From positions 3,038,001 through 3,102,000 of the forward strand of contig OZ244836.1 in assembly GCA_965220645.1 (NCBI GenBank): a stretch of DNA of 64,000 bases. The letters are read 5' to 3'. The notes below the pieces were generated by a model. The model saw nothing but the letters and a program-made list of their open reading frames with translations. It was not told the DNA's origin and made no database searches. This stretch comes from Aldehydirespirator sp965220645 (lineage in GTDB: Bacteria; Actinomycetota; Acidimicrobiia; Acidimicrobiales; Aldehydirespiratoraceae). Positions 52,503-60,576 of this stretch are shown piece after piece. A program made the translations under genes and the position numbers. Each line of letters starts with the position of its first letter. The first letter of the stretch is position 1.

Positions 52503-53024
52503 CTATTTATCCCCGAGACTGCCGAGATGGTGGACGCTGTGGTCGTGCGCGCGGTGGTCGTGGTCGCTGTGGTCGTGCGCGCGGTGGTCGTGGTCGCCGT
52601 GGTCGTGATGGGTGTGATCGTGGTCGTGCGCGCCGTGGTCGTGGTCGCCGTGGTCGTGATGGGTGTGATCGTGGTCGTGGTCGCCGTGGTCGTGGTCGCC
52701 GTGGTCGTGACCGGGCGGGCGGGCGGCGAACGTGGCGGCCAGCTCGTCTACCTCGGGCTCAGCGACTATCGCAAGCTCCGAGACGATCGACTCGAGCGCC
52801 TCCTGCCAGCGCTCGTAGTAGCGGTACTCGCCGGAGGGCTCCGCCTCCCAGCGCTGCACGGCGGCGATGAGGTGGTCGCGGAACTCGTCCCAGGTGAACA
52901 GGCCCTTCTCCACTAGGGCCATGGCCATCGCGAAGCTCCGGCCCTCCCAGGGCGCGCCGAACACCAGCTCGCCGTTGAGCCGGGGCGGGGCGGCCGGGCC
53001 TTCGATGTCGAGCGTCAGGGCCAC
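52503..53024 (-). CDS. Nitrile hydratase accessory/activator protein with His-Asp-rich tail
   Basis: The 173-residue protein has an N-terminal domain like the short nitrile hydratase beta-subunit-related activators (APPRLNGELVFGAPWEGRSFAMAMAL, then FTWDEFRDHLIAAV and YYERWQEALES). From about residue 105 it becomes a tail of HDHG, HDHD and THHDHG units containing about 28 His, before ending LGSLGDK. Activators of this kind help insert the metal into the alpha subunit. The tail looks like a cobalt (or nickel/zinc) storage or delivery segment. It starts 10 bp after the alpha-subunit stop in the order beta, alpha, activator. Confidence 0.85.
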   Translation of the reverse strand: MALTLDIEGPAAPPRLNGELVFGAPWEGRSFAMAMALVEKGLFTWDEFRDHLIAAVQRWEAEPSGEYRYYERWQEALESIVSELAIVAEPEVDELAATFAARPPGHDHGDHDHGDHDHDHTHHDHGDHDHGAHDHDHTHHDHGDHDHRAHDHSDHDHRAHDHSVHHLGSLGDK

Positions 53025-53034
53025 CGGTGCCTGC

Positions 53035-53634
53035 TCAGCCTCCGCTGACTGTGGCCACTCCCACCATGGCGTCGCGGGTCACCAGCGCGGCCAAATCCTC
53101 CTCGGAGAGATCCCCGGTGCCGGTGGGACGCTGGGGCAGGACCAGGTAGCGGTTCTCGGCGCTGGAGTCCCAGACCCGCACGTCCACGCCGTCATCAAGG
53201 TCGAGTCCCATCTCCCGCAGCAGGGTGCGGGGCTCGCGCACCATGCGGCTGCGGTAGGCCGGGTCCTTGTACCACTCGGGCGGCAGGCCCAGAACCGGCC
53301 ACGGGTAACACGAGCACAGGGTGCAGACCACGACGTTGTGCACATCGTTGGAGTTCTCGACTACGACGATGTGCTCGCCCTGGGGGCCGGCGAATCCCAG
53401 TTCCTTGACGGCGCCGGTGCCGTCGGCGAGCAGGCGCTGGCGGTACTCGCCATCGACCCAGGCCTTGGCCACGACCTTGGCACCGTTCATGGGGCCGACA
53501 TCGTTGACGAAGCGGTTGATGAAGCCGTCGAGCACCTCGGACTTGACCAGGCCGCGCTCGGTCAGCAGTGACTCCAGCGCCTCGGCCCGAACCGGCGGCG
53601 GTGGCCGGTCCTTGGTGTGGGAGTGGTCAGCCAT
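53035..53634 (-). CDS. nthA: Nitrile hydratase alpha subunit, cobalt type
   Basis: The 199-residue alpha subunit carries the metal-binding claw VCTLCSC at residues 103-109. The Thr in the third position is typical of cobalt enzymes, whereas iron enzymes have Ser. The flanking blocks are VVENSNDVHNVVVCTLCSCYPWPVLGLPP, split here for description, then YRSRMVREPRTLLREMG. The enzyme hydrates nitriles to amides. Its ATG follows the beta stop directly, the gene order of many cobalt nitrile hydratases. The two outer Cys of the claw region are expected to be oxidised to sulfinic/sulfenic acids in the active form. Confidence 0.93.
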   Translation of the reverse strand: MADHSHTKDRPPPPVRAEALESLLTERGLVKSEVLDGFINRFVNDVGPMNGAKVVAKAWVDGEYRQRLLADGTGAVKELGFAGPQGEHIVVVENSNDVHNVVVCTLCSCYPWPVLGLPPEWYKDPAYRSRMVREPRTLLREMGLDLDDGVDVRVWDSSAENRYLVLPQRPTGTGDLSEEDLAALVTRDAMVGVATVSGG

Positions 53635-54294
53635 CTAGGTCGCCTCCAGGTAGCTCTCGAACAGATCGATCCGAAGCTTGGCCGCCTCCGCGCCGGGGCC
53701 CCACAGCTCGGTCGAGTCGTACTCCACCGTGTACACGTGCTGAGGGTTCTCGCCCGTAAAATGGGCGTTGGTGTCGGGCAGCAGCGCCGACGGCCGCAGG
53801 GCGTGCACCGTGCCGGTTCGGCCGCGCACATACCCCGGCAGGCGGGTGTGACCGTCGGTGTGAATGTCCTTGGCCCGCACCCGGTCGCCAACTGAGAAGG
53901 CGGGGGGGTCATCGATCTCGCGCAGCGACCCGGCGCCGCCCCGCTCGTAGACGGGCTTGTTCTCTTCCACACCGGCCGGCTCGTCGACCGACTCCCCCGT
54001 CAGGTTTCGGGCCCGGGCCTCTACCGCGCCGGGAGGGATCACCCCGCTGTCAACGAGCAGCGTCTCGGCGCACGCCAGCCAGCGCCCGTAGTAGCCGTCG
54101 GCCAGGTAGTCGTAGGGGTGCAGGCGCTCGAGGCCGTGGCGGAAGGCGTCGAGGTTGGTCCCCGACAGGCCCATCGACATGGCCCCCATGGCGAAGGCCC
54201 TGCCGTGCCAGGGCTCGCGGAACACCGGCTCGTCGGGGTCGATGGCCACGGTGCCCCAGCCCTGCATTCCCCCCATGTCGTGTATGCCGTCCAT
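53635..54294 (-). CDS. nthB: Nitrile hydratase beta subunit
   Basis: The 219-residue protein begins MDGIHDMGGMQGWG, the typical beta-subunit start. It has the helical N-domain with EPWHGRAFAMGAMS and YGRWLACAE, and the C-terminal SH3-like domain with FSVGDRVRAKDIHTDGHTRLPGYVRGRTG and STELWGP. It forms the alpha-beta dimer with the product of the next gene. It is the first gene of the nitrile hydratase operon, with a promoter resembling that of OsmC 44 bp upstream. Confidence 0.93.
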   Translation of the reverse strand: MDGIHDMGGMQGWGTVAIDPDEPVFREPWHGRAFAMGAMSMGLSGTNLDAFRHGLERLHPYDYLADGYYGRWLACAETLLVDSGVIPPGAVEARARNLTGESVDEPAGVEENKPVYERGGAGSLREIDDPPAFSVGDRVRAKDIHTDGHTRLPGYVRGRTGTVHALRPSALLPDTNAHFTGENPQHVYTVEYDSTELWGPGAEAAKLRIDLFESYLEAT

Positions 54295-54338
54295 CGGAGC
54301 CTCCCCGTCGGTCGATTCTTCAGCCGGTGGCCCGGTGT

Positions 54339-54375
54339 GTCAACTATAAGACAGTGACAGGTCGCAAGAGAAACG
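54339..54375 (-). promoter_or_regulatory. Shared promoter element, nitrile hydratase copy
   Basis: This block is the counterpart of the OsmC element at 43855-43891 (28 of 37 identical). On the minus strand it contains TATAGTTGAC. The surrounding TGTCA...TGACA (54338-54342 and 54355-54359) forms an imperfectly placed inverted repeat that could be the operator. It drives nthB-nthA-activator. Confidence 0.6.
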
Positions 54376-54417
54376 CAGAACTGCCTGGCCCTGACGCACG
54401 GAACTGGATCGGAAGAC

Positions 54418-55938
54418 TCAAGAGGCGCCGGCCAGCTCGCGGGCTCGGGTCAGCAGCCTCTCCTCGGCGCGGGAGTAGCGCTCCTGCGCCTCGATCGCCC
54501 CCGCCCGCAGATGGGCAGCCCGGGCGGTGAATTCCTCGGCCATCGATCTCACCTCGCCCGGGGACGCTCCGCCCGTCGCCCTCCGGGTGGCCACGATCCG
54601 GCGCAGGTCCAGGGCGTCGGCCAGCGCGGCCGCGTCGAGTCCGAGCCGCCGCCCGCACACCTCGGAGGCCGCTTCGTCGAGCATCTCGGAGGTGATGTCC
54701 AGGCCGGTGAGTCCCCGGCGGCTGGCTGCCCGCACGGCCCGTCCCACCACGTGGTACGCGGTGCGATAGTCGACGCCGGCGGCCACCATCACGTACTCGG
54801 CCAGATCGGTGGCCTGGGTGAAGCCGCGTGCGAGTTCGGACCACATCCGCTCGGCGTTCACCGTCAGGGTTCTAACCACCCCAGCCGTCAGGGCGCTGAC
54901 CCGGATCGTGAAGTCCAGCGCCCGGGGAATCTCGCCGTAGGCGAAGATCAGGTTGTCGCTACGAGCCGACGGACTCTTGACCACGGCCAGGAACCCGCTC
55001 ATGCGGCCGATCAGCACGCCGCTCGCTCCCCGGATGATGGAGAGCGCGTAGGGGTTGCGCTTCTGGGGCATCAGCACCGAGGCCCGAGTGAACGGCCCGG
55101 CCAGGTCGACGTAGTCGAACTCCTGGCTCGACCAGATCTCAAGGTCCTCGGCCAGCTTGGCCTGGTTGGCGATCATGCTCGCCGAGGTGGCCAGCAGGTC
55201 GATGAACACGTCGGTCTGCCACATGGCGTCACGGGTGTGGGCGATGACGCCGTCGAATCCCAGCTCGCCCGCGATGGCGGCCCGGTCGTCGAGCAGCCGG
55301 CTGCCGTTAACGCAGCCCGCGCCCGCGGGGCTGGTGTTCACCTGCTCAAGGGCAGCCAAGAACCGCTCGCCGTCGCGCAGGGCGGGCGGGACGAAGGCGA
55401 GCAGGTAGTGACCGAAGGTGGAGGGCTGGGCCTGCTGAAGGTAGGTCTGGTCTCCCATGAACGTCTCAGCGTGTTCGGCAGCCACCGCGGCCGCGGCCGA
55501 CGCGAAATCGGCTCCGACCTCTATGAGGCGGGCCGTCTGCGAGCGCAACAGCAGCCGCAGCGCCACCCGGGCGGCCTCCCGGCGGGGACGGCCGGCGTGG
55601 AGCCATCCGGCCGAATCGCCGATCCGTTCAACGAAGTGGCGCTCCCGCGAGTTGTAGACCTCGCCGAAGGCGGAGTCGTAGGGGAAATCGGCCGGGTCGG
55701 TGCCGTAGGCGTCCAGCAGCACCTTCAGCAGGTCGGCCGCCGCCGCCTGGGGTACCAGACCCCGGCTGCGCAGGTCCAGTACATGGCCGAGGTCAGCGAG
55801 ATTCAGGCCGTGGTGCAATAGCGGGGCGTCGGCGATCTCCCACGCGAAGCCGGCGTCGACCAGTTCCTGGGCCGGTGCCTCCGACGACGGCCCAGCCACT
55901 CGTGGACCCCGTCCGGCCTCTCGCCGGTTCTGCGTCAT
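54418..55938 (-). CDS. Argininosuccinate-lyase-like aspartase/fumarase superfamily lyase
   Basis: The start at ATG 55938 gives 506 residues. The superfamily signature is seen as SVLMPQKRNPYALSIIRG, with GDQTYLQQAQPSTFGHYLLAF and SPAGAGCVNGSRLLDDR as the other active-site blocks, closest to ArgH. No arginine genes are nearby. It is followed leftward by the nitrile operon and preceded by a sulfonate-type importer. The same island has a second superfamily member and ComA. In the bacterial coenzyme M pathway of Xanthobacter two such lyases process phosphosulfolactate, so this is a candidate XcbC/XcbD-like enzyme rather than true ArgH. Confidence 0.75.
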   Translation of the reverse strand: MTQNRREAGRGPRVAGPSSEAPAQELVDAGFAWEIADAPLLHHGLNLADLGHVLDLRSRGLVPQAAAADLLKVLLDAYGTDPADFPYDSAFGEVYNSRERHFVERIGDSAGWLHAGRPRREAARVALRLLLRSQTARLIEVGADFASAAAAVAAEHAETFMGDQTYLQQAQPSTFGHYLLAFVPPALRDGERFLAALEQVNTSPAGAGCVNGSRLLDDRAAIAGELGFDGVIAHTRDAMWQTDVFIDLLATSASMIANQAKLAEDLEIWSSQEFDYVDLAGPFTRASVLMPQKRNPYALSIIRGASGVLIGRMSGFLAVVKSPSARSDNLIFAYGEIPRALDFTIRVSALTAGVVRTLTVNAERMWSELARGFTQATDLAEYVMVAAGVDYRTAYHVVGRAVRAASRRGLTGLDITSEMLDEAASEVCGRRLGLDAAALADALDLRRIVATRRATGGASPGEVRSMAEEFTARAAHLRAGAIEAQERYSRAEERLLTRARELAGAS

Positions 55939-56003
55939 CGGTCCGAACGCATGGGAGAAGGCGGTCTCATTGCCATCGCACCGAGCGAGCGTAGTGCTGG
56001 CTC

Positions 56004-56909
56004 TCACACCCCACGATGATCGCCAGCCTGGGAGGAATGCCAGCGCAGGACCCGCTTCTCGACCGCGATCAGCAGCAGGACGAAGGCGACGCCGATGAAG
56101 GCCAGGACGAAGACGCTGCCCCAGAGTTGATCGACAAGCAGTCGGGACTGGGCCACCCGGGCCGCGTTGCCCAGCCCCTCCCTGGAGTTGAAGAACTCGC
56201 CGATGACCGCTCCGACCAACGCCAAGCCGACGCAGATCCGGCCCGCGGCGAACAGGTACGGCAGCGAGTGCGGGATTCGCAGCCGCCAGTAGATCTCCCA
56301 GCGGCTGGCATTCACCGAGCGCAGCAGCTCATGGGTCTCCTCGTCGATTGAACGGAGCCCGATCAGCGCGTTGGCAACGAATGGAACCCAGGCGAACAGC
56401 ATGGCAGTCAGGATCTTTGGCCAGGCCGTGAACCCGAACCACAGCAAGAAGATCGGCACCAGCACCGCCACTGGCGTCGACTGCATGAGCACGATCACCG
56501 GCATGGTCGCTCGCTCGACGAACTGAGAGTGCGCCATCCCCGTGGCGACGAGAAGGGCGGCTACAAAGGCGATGACGAACCCCCAGAAAGCCTCCTGCAC
56601 GGTAACAAGGCCGTTTCGCCAGTAGAAGTCCGGATTCTCGACCACATGTCGGATCACGTCGGAGGGAAGCGGCAGCGTGAGGGGCCGCAGGTTGCGGACC
56701 TGGACGTATATCTCCCATCCCACGAAGAAGGCGGTCAGGCCGGCGAAGGGCGCAATCAGCAGGGCCGCCCGGCGCACAGGCCGGCGGGGCACCTCGGGCG
56801 GATCCTCAGCGAACAGCCCATCAGCGACGTCCGGGGCGTCGGGAGGGCCGGAGCCTCCATCCGGCGCCGGCCGAGGCGGCTCGCCCGAAGAAGTGTCGCG
56901 ACCACCCAT
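56004..56909 (-). CDS. ABC importer permease (SsuC/TauC/ThiX type)
   Basis: The 301-residue protein has a Pro-rich cytosolic N-terminus, one early membrane segment (LLIAPFAGLTAFFVGWEIYV) and a permease domain with the EAA-type loop LRSVNASRWEIYWRLRIPHSLPYLFAAGRI. This is the layout of nitrate/sulfonate/taurine-type permeases. Its ATG overlaps the ATPase stop (TGATG). With the ATPase at 56909-57700 and the binding protein at 59153-60448 it forms one importer, with the SDR and riboflavin synthase genes lying between. Confidence 0.87.
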   Translation of the reverse strand: MGGRDTSSGEPPRPAPDGGSGPPDAPDVADGLFAEDPPEVPRRPVRRAALLIAPFAGLTAFFVGWEIYVQVRNLRPLTLPLPSDVIRHVVENPDFYWRNGLVTVQEAFWGFVIAFVAALLVATGMAHSQFVERATMPVIVLMQSTPVAVLVPIFLLWFGFTAWPKILTAMLFAWVPFVANALIGLRSIDEETHELLRSVNASRWEIYWRLRIPHSLPYLFAAGRICVGLALVGAVIGEFFNSREGLGNAARVAQSRLLVDQLWGSVFVLAFIGVAFVLLLIAVEKRVLRWHSSQAGDHRGV

Positions 56910-57700
56910 CAGTTCGACCAACCGTGTAGCAACGCGGCCCGGACCTCGGCCAGGATGTGGTGGTAGTCGTCACTGTCCTCCACGTCGGCGCGGCGCGGTC
57001 TGGGCAGCGGGACATCGATGATCTTGGTGACGCGTCCCGGCCTGGCCCCTAGAACAGCCACCCGGTCCGACAGCACCACCGCCTCGGGAATCGAATGCGT
57101 CACGAACAGCACGGTGCTGCCGATGCGCTCCCACAGATCGAGCAGCAGATACCGCATGTCGGCCCGGGTTATCTCATCGAGGGCCGAGAACGGCTCGTCC
57201 ATCAACAGCACGGGCGCGCCGAGAGCGAAGGCCCGTGCGATGCTGACCCGTTGCTGCAGGCCTCCGCTCAACTCCCGAGGCAGCGAGTCCAGGAAGGGCG
57301 TCAGGCCGATGTCGTCAAGCATCTGGAGCTGGTCGTCGGCGGACATGCCGGGATTGTCCGGCCGGCGGTTCACGTCTCCGAGCAGCGACACGTTCCTGCG
57401 CACCGTCCGCCACGGCAGCAGGGCCGGGTGCTGGGGCACGAAGCCGTAGCGCTTCTGCCGGCGGGCATCCTCCGGCAACTGGCCGTTGACAACCACCGTG
57501 CCGCGGTCAGGCGCCAGGAGTCCCCCGGCCAGGCGCAGCATGGTGGACTTGCCGCAGCCGGACGGTCCGATCAGGCTGACGAACTCCGACTGACGCACAT
57601 CCAGGCTTACCCTCGACAGAGCATGCACGAGCCGGTCCTTGAGTCTGAACCACTTCGAGACCGACTCGAAGCTGACGGCCGGTGCGGTCACCACATGCAC
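56909..57700 (-). CDS. ABC importer ATPase (SsuB/TauB type)
   Basis: The 263-residue ATPase has Walker A GPSGCGKST, Q-loop FVPQHPALLPWRTV, signature LSGGLQQRVSIARA and Walker B VLLMDEPFSALDE, with the VTHSIPEAVVLSDRV switch region. The AVSFESVSKWF start is typical of sulfonate/taurine/thiamine-precursor importers. It overlaps the SDR stop by 13 bp and the permease start by one base. Confidence 0.9.
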   Translation of the reverse strand: MHVVTAPAVSFESVSKWFRLKDRLVHALSRVSLDVRQSEFVSLIGPSGCGKSTMLRLAGGLLAPDRGTVVVNGQLPEDARRQKRYGFVPQHPALLPWRTVRRNVSLLGDVNRRPDNPGMSADDQLQMLDDIGLTPFLDSLPRELSGGLQQRVSIARAFALGAPVLLMDEPFSALDEITRADMRYLLLDLWERIGSTVLFVTHSIPEAVVLSDRVAVLGARPGRVTKIIDVPLPRPRRADVEDSDDYHHILAEVRAALLHGWSN

Positions 57701-58422
57701 ATCCCGCCGGTGACGTTGATTGCCTGACCCGTCATGTAGCTCCCACTTTCAGAGGCCAAGAAGGCAACGGCGGAGGCTACATCGGCGGGATCGCCGAGCC
57801 GACCGAGCGGGCTCTTGGCCGTCCACGCCGCGATCTGGTCGGCGGTGCGGGTGTCAGCACCCATCTCGGTGAGGACATAGCCGGGACAGACCGCGTTGAC
57901 CGTCACGCCGTGGGGACCGAGTTCCATGGCCGCGATCCGGCTGAGGGCCACCACCGCTGCCTTCGACGCCGCGTAGGCCGCTTCCCCCGGCGTACCCAAC
58001 TTGGCCGCCATCGATGCCACGTTCACGATCCGACCTCCGGCGCCGGCCGCGATCATGGCCGGCGCCAGCGCCTGGATCACAACCACCATGGAGCGAACGT
58101 TCACCCGGTGGACGCGATCCCACTCCTCGAGCGCCATCTCCAGCAGCGGTGTCTTCGAGAACACGCCCGCGTTGTTCACCACCAGCCAGTAGGGCCCGTC
58201 CCCAACATCTGCTGCCAGCGCTTGCCGGGTCGCCGCGGCGTCGGCCAGGTCGACGACGACACTGGTAGCTCCGAGGCCGCGGGCGACATCCTCGACGGCG
58301 GGGTCGACGTCGAGCAGGACGGCGTGCATGCCTTCTTCGGTCAGCCGCTCCGCGATCCGGCGGCCGATCCCTCTCGCCGCGCCGGTCACGAGACAGCGGC
58401 GGCCCCGGAGTCCGTCAGCCAT
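57688..58422 (-). CDS. Short-chain dehydrogenase/reductase
   Basis: The 244-residue SDR has the cofactor motif VTGAARGIG, NNAGVF, the catalytic Ser region VNVASMAA and YAASKAAV with Tyr and Lys, and the C-terminal MTGQAINVTGGMCMW. It is an NAD(P)-dependent dehydrogenase of the FabG-like classical group. In epoxide-degrading bacteria 2-hydroxypropyl-CoM dehydrogenases are SDRs, and this enzyme lies within a putative coenzyme M island. However, no diagnostic sulfonate-binding residues could be confirmed, so the substrate stays open. Confidence 0.87.
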   Translation of the reverse strand: MADGLRGRRCLVTGAARGIGRRIAERLTEEGMHAVLLDVDPAVEDVARGLGATSVVVDLADAAATRQALAADVGDGPYWLVVNNAGVFSKTPLLEMALEEWDRVHRVNVRSMVVVIQALAPAMIAAGAGGRIVNVASMAAKLGTPGEAAYAASKAAVVALSRIAAMELGPHGVTVNAVCPGYVLTEMGADTRTADQIAAWTAKSPLGRLGDPADVASAVAFLASESGSYMTGQAINVTGGMCMW

Positions 58423-58445
58423 GTGGGGGTCGGGGCTCTCGACGG

Positions 58446-59093
58446 CTACGCGACTGGATCGGCACCCAGGATCTGGGCCCGAAAGCCGGGGTCGCTGAGC
58501 AGATCTTTGACAGTGTGGACGATCGCCTGGGTGTGGGCGTCGATCTCGATGTTGACCGAGTCGCCCACGCTCACCAAGCCGAGCGTCGTCCGCTCGAGCG
58601 TCTCGGGGATCAGGCTCACCGCGATCCGGTGGCTCTCGCGATCGACTCCCGAGATGGTCAGGCTGGCACCGTCAATGGCGACCCACCCCTTCCATAGCAG
58701 GTAGGGCATGAGCGACTCATCGACGTCGAACCACATCGTGCGGTTGTCGCCTTCCGCGGCTATCTCGCACACGGTGGCCGTCCCCGACACATGGCCGGAC
58801 AGCACATGCCCTCCGAGTTCATCGCCGAAGCGCAGCGAACGCTCGATGTTGACGGGGTCGCCGACCGACAGAGCACCAAGGTTCGTGCACTGCATCGTCT
58901 CCGCGATCACATCGAACCGCGCCTTCGAGCCGTCGATGTCAGACACGGTCAGGCACGTCCCGTTGTTGGCCACGCTTGCGCCGGTCTGAAGTACGTCAGC
59001 GTGGGGGCCGAGGTCGACGGTGAGACGGCAGATGCCTTCTGCCGCCTCGATGCCGACGACCCGGCCCATCCCCTGGACGATTCCCGTGAACAT
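58446..59093 (-). CDS. ribE: Riboflavin synthase alpha-chain-like protein
   Basis: The 215-residue protein starts MFTGIVQGMGRV and contains two lumazine-binding repeats, ending the first with NNGTCLTVSDI and the second with IDGASLTISGVD. The usual first-domain motif is NGVCLTV, so NGT is a small deviation. Riboflavin synthase converts two 6,7-dimethyl-8-ribityllumazine molecules to riboflavin and a pyrimidine. No other riboflavin genes (ribA, ribB, ribD, ribH) are near. Its position between an importer and an SDR is unusual and suggests a specialised lumazine/flavin-binding role or a local flavin supply. Confidence 0.85.
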   Translation of the reverse strand: MFTGIVQGMGRVVGIEAAEGICRLTVDLGPHADVLQTGASVANNGTCLTVSDIDGSKARFDVIAETMQCTNLGALSVGDPVNIERSLRFGDELGGHVLSGHVSGTATVCEIAAEGDNRTMWFDVDESLMPYLLWKGWVAIDGASLTISGVDRESHRIAVSLIPETLERTTLGLVSVGDSVNIEIDAHTQAIVHTVKDLLSDPGFRAQILGADPVA

Positions 59094-59152
59094 GCCGTGC
59101 GTTCCCGCCTGCTTGTGCGGCTATGTCGATCGATGCTCCGGCCGGCTGAGGG

Positions 59153-60448
59153 TCAGGGCCCCGGCCAGATCAGTTCCGCTCCGTCGTAGACGCTCTCGGC
59201 GAAGCCCGGATCCACCATGGACTGCCAGTCGGGAGTCGACTCCCACACGCCGGCCTGCACCAAGGCGTCGATCTCAGATCCGAAGAGGTCGAGATCGGGG
59301 ATTCCCACACCGGCGCCAGCCGGGGCGAGATCGGCGATCAGGGCGGACTCCACGCCCCAGCGGTAGCGCTCCGCCTCCATGGCGAAGTACAGCGGGTTGC
59401 CGGCCGCGTCGATCAGATCGAAGGCGTTCTCCACGGCGATGTCCGGGTTCGCGGCCGCGAAGGCTTGGCCCCGGATCAGGGCCCGCACCACGTCGGCCAC
59501 CAGGCCGGGGTTGTCGTCGATCATCGACTGCGTCGTGAACGTGACGCCGAAGCTGGAGGGCACGCCGAAGTCGAGCGGATCGAGCATCGTGAAGGCCACG
59601 CCGTTGTTGGTCAGAGTGTTGGGCTCGTTGGACTTGTACACCGGCAGGGCGTCGATGCCCAGATCTAGGTGCGCCACCGGGTCGAATCCGTCCAGCAGGA
59701 TCTCCTCGAAGCAGCTCCGCTCGATTCCCGACAATGCGACGGAAGCCTGCAGCGAGTACGGCAGGTCGCCCTTGATTCCTATGAGGCTGCCGCACAGCCC
59801 GGAGAAGTCCTCGATGTCGCTTCCCTCTGGCAGCACGATGGCCTCTATCGCGGTGCGACCCCAGTGGATCAGGGCCACGAGATCGCCCTCGCCGGCGACG
59901 TTGTTGGCCACCATCTCGGCGAACGATCCGGATGCTCCGAACTGGGCCTGCCCCTCGATGACCAGCGCCCCGTTGGACGGAGCGAAGCCGGGCTGGATCT
60001 CGAAGTCGATGCAGAGTTCCTCGAAGTAACCCTGGGCATCAGCCACGATCGCATCGATGATCCCGGCCGCGGCCGCGAAATCGAACCCGGTAACGAAGGT
60101 CATCTTGCCGGCGTCGCGGTTGGCCTGGCAGCGCTCCGCAGCCGCGTCCGGCTCAGGCTCAGCGGCCGGCTCAGGCTCAGCAGCCGGCTCGGGCTCGGGC
60201 TCAGCAGCCGGCTCAGGCTCAGCAGCCGGCTCAGGGTCAACAGCCGGCTCGGGCTCAGGCTCTGCAGCCGGTTCGGGCTCGGCTGCCGCCTCAGGGTCAA
60301 CAGCCGGCTCAGGGTCAACAGCCGGCGCCGGTTCAGGCGCGGCCGCATCTTCGGCGTCGTCGCCGCTGCACGCAGCCGCCACCAGCGCCAGCACGAGCAC
60401 GGCCAGCAATATCAGCCGTAGCCGTCTGAATGAATCGTGGTGCCTCAT
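59153..60448 (-). CDS. NMT1/SsuA-type solute-binding lipoprotein with Pro-Glu-Ala spacer
   Basis: The start at ATG 60448 follows GAGGGAGGG and gives 431 residues. The lipobox is VAAACS. Residues about 30-105 are repeated AEPEPAAEPEPEP units, a rigid spacer. The binding domain follows (MTFVTGFDFAAAAGIIDAIVADAQGYFEEL, QFGASGSFAEMV, LIHWGRTAIEAIVLPEGSDIEDFSGLCGSLIGIKG), typical of NMT1/THI5 and sulfonate-binding proteins. It supplies the ABC permease and ATPase at 56004-57700. The ligand could be an organosulfonate, but thiamine precursors or other small molecules are equally possible from sequence. Confidence 0.85.
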   Translation of the reverse strand: MRHHDSFRRLRLILLAVLVLALVAAACSGDDAEDAAAPEPAPAVDPEPAVDPEAAAEPEPAAEPEPEPAVDPEPAAEPEPAAEPEPEPAAEPEPAAEPEPDAAAERCQANRDAGKMTFVTGFDFAAAAGIIDAIVADAQGYFEELCIDFEIQPGFAPSNGALVIEGQAQFGASGSFAEMVANNVAGEGDLVALIHWGRTAIEAIVLPEGSDIEDFSGLCGSLIGIKGDLPYSLQASVALSGIERSCFEEILLDGFDPVAHLDLGIDALPVYKSNEPNTLTNNGVAFTMLDPLDFGVPSSFGVTFTTQSMIDDNPGLVADVVRALIRGQAFAAANPDIAVENAFDLIDAAGNPLYFAMEAERYRWGVESALIADLAPAGAGVGIPDLDLFGSEIDALVQAGVWESTPDWQSMVDPGFAESVYDGAELIWPGP

Positions 60449-60576
60449 CTCGCCCTCCCTCGAAGCGAAGACCATCGCCGGACCATCTCGTTGCATCCGG
60501 CTCCAAGCGCAGTCTGCCAGCGCCCAGCGACCGATGCCAAGGCTGCGCCCAGTCGGGGCCACCGAGGGCCACCGGC

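Noticed and set aside
52527..52916. Plus-strand Val/Ala-rich hydrophobic frame
   Set aside because: It is the antisense reading of the His-Asp-rich tail repeats of the nitrile hydratase activator.
59094..59152. FMN riboswitch for the riboflavin synthase gene
   Set aside because: The 59-bp gap is too short and shows none of the conserved riboswitch blocks.
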